A DNA stretch of 7,115 nucleotides from Thermodesulfobacteriaceae bacterium (GTDB lineage Bacteria; Desulfobacterota; Dissulfuribacteria; Dissulfuribacterales; UBA3076): NCBI GenBank assembly GCA_012961845.1, contig DTYO01000133.1:1-7115 (forward strand). Reading direction: 5' to 3'. Shown here in pieces: positions 5,335 through 7,115 of the stretch. Under the pieces are notes generated by a model. It did no database searches and was not told the DNA's origin. It worked only from the letters and a program-made list of their open reading frames with translations. Numbering within the stretch: position 1 is the stretch's first letter; the number at the start of each line of letters is the position of its first letter. A program made the position numbers and the translations under genes.

Positions 5335-6999
5335 CTACATTTTTTCTGGTGCCGATACCCCCAGCAGATTCAGCCCTTTGCGGAAGATCCTCTTCATGAC
5401 CCGGGCCAGGAGCAGCCTAGCCTGAGTGAGATCCTGATCTTCGGAGATAAACCTGCATTTATTATAATAACTATGCAAATGCCCTGCCAGATTAGAAAGA
5501 TAATAACTGATTCTATGAGGTTCAAGTGCAAGAGCGCTGTCGGCTATAAGGCCGGGAAAGGCCTCCGCTTGTTTCAGGATGTCTGTTTCCTCATCGGTAT
5601 CCAGCAGAGACAGGTCCACCTGGTCTGGTTCCCACAGGTCTACTTCCTGCTCTTTGGCCGTGCGCAGGACGCTGGCCAGGCGGGCATGGGCATACTGGAC
5701 ATAGTAAACGGGGTTTTCCTGGCTCTGCTTTCTTGCAAGTTCAAGATCGAAGTCTAGGTGGCTGTCGCACCTTCTGGTCAGGAACATGAACCTGGCGGCA
5801 TCACTGCCTACGTCATTCAGGACTTCTCTGAGGGTTACGAATTCTCCGGCCCTGGTGGACATGGCCTTTGGTTTTCCAGCCTCCATCAGATTTACCAGCT
5901 GGACAAGGAGTACCCGCAGCCTGTCGGGCGGATGGCCCATGGCCTTCAGGGCGGCCCTGACTCTCGGCACGTAGCCATGGTGGTCAGCTCCCCAAATATC
6001 TACCAGAATATCATAGCCCCTGTCCAGTTTGTGCCTGTGATATGCAATGTCCGATGCAAAATAGGTCAGCACCCCGTTGGACCGTTTTACCACTCTGTCT
6101 TTCTCATCATTGAACTCAGTAGTTCGGAACCATAGAGCTCCGTCTTTTTCATATATGAAGCCCTTGGTCTGGAGTTCTGAAATGGTTTTTTCCACGAGGT
6201 TATTACGGTAAAGAACTCTTTCACTGAACCAGTGGTCGAAATGGACATCGAAATCGGCTAGGTCTCTCCGTATCCCTGACGATATAGCCTTGACAGCGGT
6301 ATCCCTGAAGACAGGAAGCCACTGGGTTTCTGATGCATCAAGGTACCTGTCGCCTTCTCTTTCCGCTATTTCCCTGGCGATGTCCCTGATATAGGCGCCC
6401 TGGTAGTGGTCTTCAGGGAAGCTGATTTCCACGCCGTGATATTCCTGATACCTTAGATAAACCGATTTTCCTAGGGTCCTCATCTGGTTTCCCACGTCAT
6501 TTATGTAGTATTCGGTATCTACATCGAAACCGGCGGCCCTGAGGACTCTGGCTAGCGAATCTCCCACAGCGGCTCCCCGTCCATGGCCCACGTGAAGTGG
6601 GCCGGTGGGGTTGGCGCTCACAAATTCCACCTGTACACGTATGCCACGGCCGGCATTGCTTTCGCCGTAGGCGTCACCGGCATTGCAGATCGTAAGCAGG
6701 TTGTTCTGCCACCAGGATCGTGAAACAAAGAAATTGATAAATCCAGGGCCTGCAATCTCTATCTTCTCAAACAGGGGATCGTCTTTCAGCAGACTGCTGA
6801 TTTGTTCGGCTATCTGCCTTGGAGGCCGGCCGGCTGCAGAAGCACTGATGAGGGCTATGTTGCTTGAAAAATCTCCGTGATTTTTCTGTCTGGGCGGGGA
6901 AACCTGATGTGCAGACGGAATCTCCATTTCAGGGAGCAGGCCCTTGGAGACAGCCGTGTTGAAGGCATCATGAACGGTCTTTTTTATCTTCTCGCGCAT
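5335..6999 (-). CDS. argS: Arginyl-tRNA synthetase (ArgRS)
   Basis: Cytoplasmic class I aminoacyl-tRNA synthetase that joins L-arginine to tRNA-Arg using ATP. The 554-residue protein is full length for the family. Visible in order: the ArgRS-specific N-terminal (Add-1) domain over about residues 1-110, which contacts the tRNA D-loop; the HIGH signature as HVGH at 136-139 inside SANPTGPLHVGHGR; the catalytic Rossmann core, with a WGADHHGYVPR segment at 336-346; a degenerate KMSKS loop KAMSTRAGEF at 378-387; and a helical anticodon-binding domain with ENPVYYVQYAHARL at 428-441 and a C-terminal LLGVSAPEKM. The ATG at 6997-6999 is preceded by AAGG with a 9-nt spacing, and the protein begins as family members do, so the start looks right. 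The stop is TAG. It is the first of five co-directional genes, followed by a 217-nt spacer. The second lysine of KMSK is Thr382, which is common in this ArgRS subtype. Identification is near certain. Confidence 0.97.
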   Translation of the reverse strand: MREKIKKTVHDAFNTAVSKGLLPEMEIPSAHQVSPPRQKNHGDFSSNIALISASAAGRPPRQIAEQISSLLKDDPLFEKIEIAGPGFINFFVSRSWWQNNLLTICNAGDAYGESNAGRGIRVQVEFVSANPTGPLHVGHGRGAAVGDSLARVLRAAGFDVDTEYYINDVGNQMRTLGKSVYLRYQEYHGVEISFPEDHYQGAYIRDIAREIAEREGDRYLDASETQWLPVFRDTAVKAISSGIRRDLADFDVHFDHWFSERVLYRNNLVEKTISELQTKGFIYEKDGALWFRTTEFNDEKDRVVKRSNGVLTYFASDIAYHRHKLDRGYDILVDIWGADHHGYVPRVRAALKAMGHPPDRLRVLLVQLVNLMEAGKPKAMSTRAGEFVTLREVLNDVGSDAARFMFLTRRCDSHLDFDLELARKQSQENPVYYVQYAHARLASVLRTAKEQEVDLWEPDQVDLSLLDTDEETDILKQAEAFPGLIADSALALEPHRISYYLSNLAGHLHSYYNKCRFISEDQDLTQARLLLARVMKRIFRKGLNLLGVSAPEKM

Positions 7000-7115
7000 T
7001 GTCTGGAACCTTTGGGATAAAATTCTGGAAAGACATCAGCTGATTCTGCGGAATCTATCCAGACAGGATGACCATAATACACAATAACCTGAATCCTGCA
7101 CGGTGAATGAAAGAA
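7000..7115 (-). promoter_or_regulatory. argS upstream leader with inverted repeat
   Basis: Non-coding stretch before argS; no gene is visible in it, though it is cut by the window edge. The argS Shine-Dalgarno AAGG is at 7012-7009. Read on the minus strand, TGTCTGGA (7065-7058) is the exact reverse complement of TCCAGACA (7007-7000), which ends directly against the ATG. Between them GATTC-CGCA-GAATC (7055-7042) could form a smaller hairpin, overlapping a 10-bp palindrome ATCAGCTGAT at 7035-7044. A -10-like TATTAT lies at 7079-7074, but no matching -35 element is seen at 16-18 bp, so no promoter is claimed. A paired leader would place the region around the argS ribosome-binding site in a closed loop; that is inference only. 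Confidence 0.35.

Noticed and set aside
5038..5757. Plus-strand open frame spanning the SPOR start, the spacer and the argS end
   Set aside because: It overlaps two real genes on the other strand and its translation shows no domain or plausible signal.
7000..7115. T-box or ArgR-type control of argS
   Set aside because: No T-box antiterminator core and no paired TGAAT/ATTCA operator were found in the leader.

Overview
The window holds five complete protein-coding genes. All lie on the minus strand and are transcribed from high to low coordinates: argS, a SPOR-domain membrane protein, a short GNAT-type N-acetylglutamate synthase, secA and argJ. No tRNA, rRNA, CRISPR array, insertion sequence or phage gene is visible. 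Protein style and gene content suggest a Gram-negative, delta-proteobacterial (Desulfobacterota-like) genome. The pointers are an ArgRS of the 'SANPTGPLHVGH' type, a SecA ending in a complete CxCx8CC zinc motif, a one-domain NAGS with a CxxCPxFxxC tail, and a SPOR protein beside argS. This assignment is inference from family resemblance, not a database result.

Right to left along the transcripts: 7115-7000 is a leader with an 8-bp inverted repeat whose distal arm abuts the argS start codon. argS (6999-5335) is followed by a 217-nt spacer without a gene but with several small inverted repeats. The SPOR gene (5117-4422) has a good GAGG ribosome-binding site. An 88-nt gap with a compact nested hairpin leads to the NAGS gene (4333-3881). 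The NAGS stop codon lies next to the secA start region: an ATGA overlap if the first ATG is used, or a 5-nt gap with the better-supported second ATG at 3875. secA (3875-1344) is followed after 16 nt by argJ (1327-119). Positions 1-118 lie beyond argJ and hold no gene.

Functionally, three of the five genes concern arginine. ArgS charges tRNA with it, NAGS makes the first intermediate of its synthesis, and ArgJ recycles the acetyl group (and may also make N-acetylglutamate itself). They are interleaved with SecA, the motor of protein export, and a SPOR protein that probably binds septal peptidoglycan. The tight spacing of NAGS, secA and argJ supports one transcript for those three. Whether argS and the SPOR gene share it cannot be decided from sequence, although no intrinsic terminator separates them.

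This is mainly a conserved housekeeping region and I found no convincing undescribed system. The items most worth a second look are non-coding: the argS leader repeat, the hairpin before NAGS, the structured argS-SPOR spacer, and the close NAGS-secA junction.
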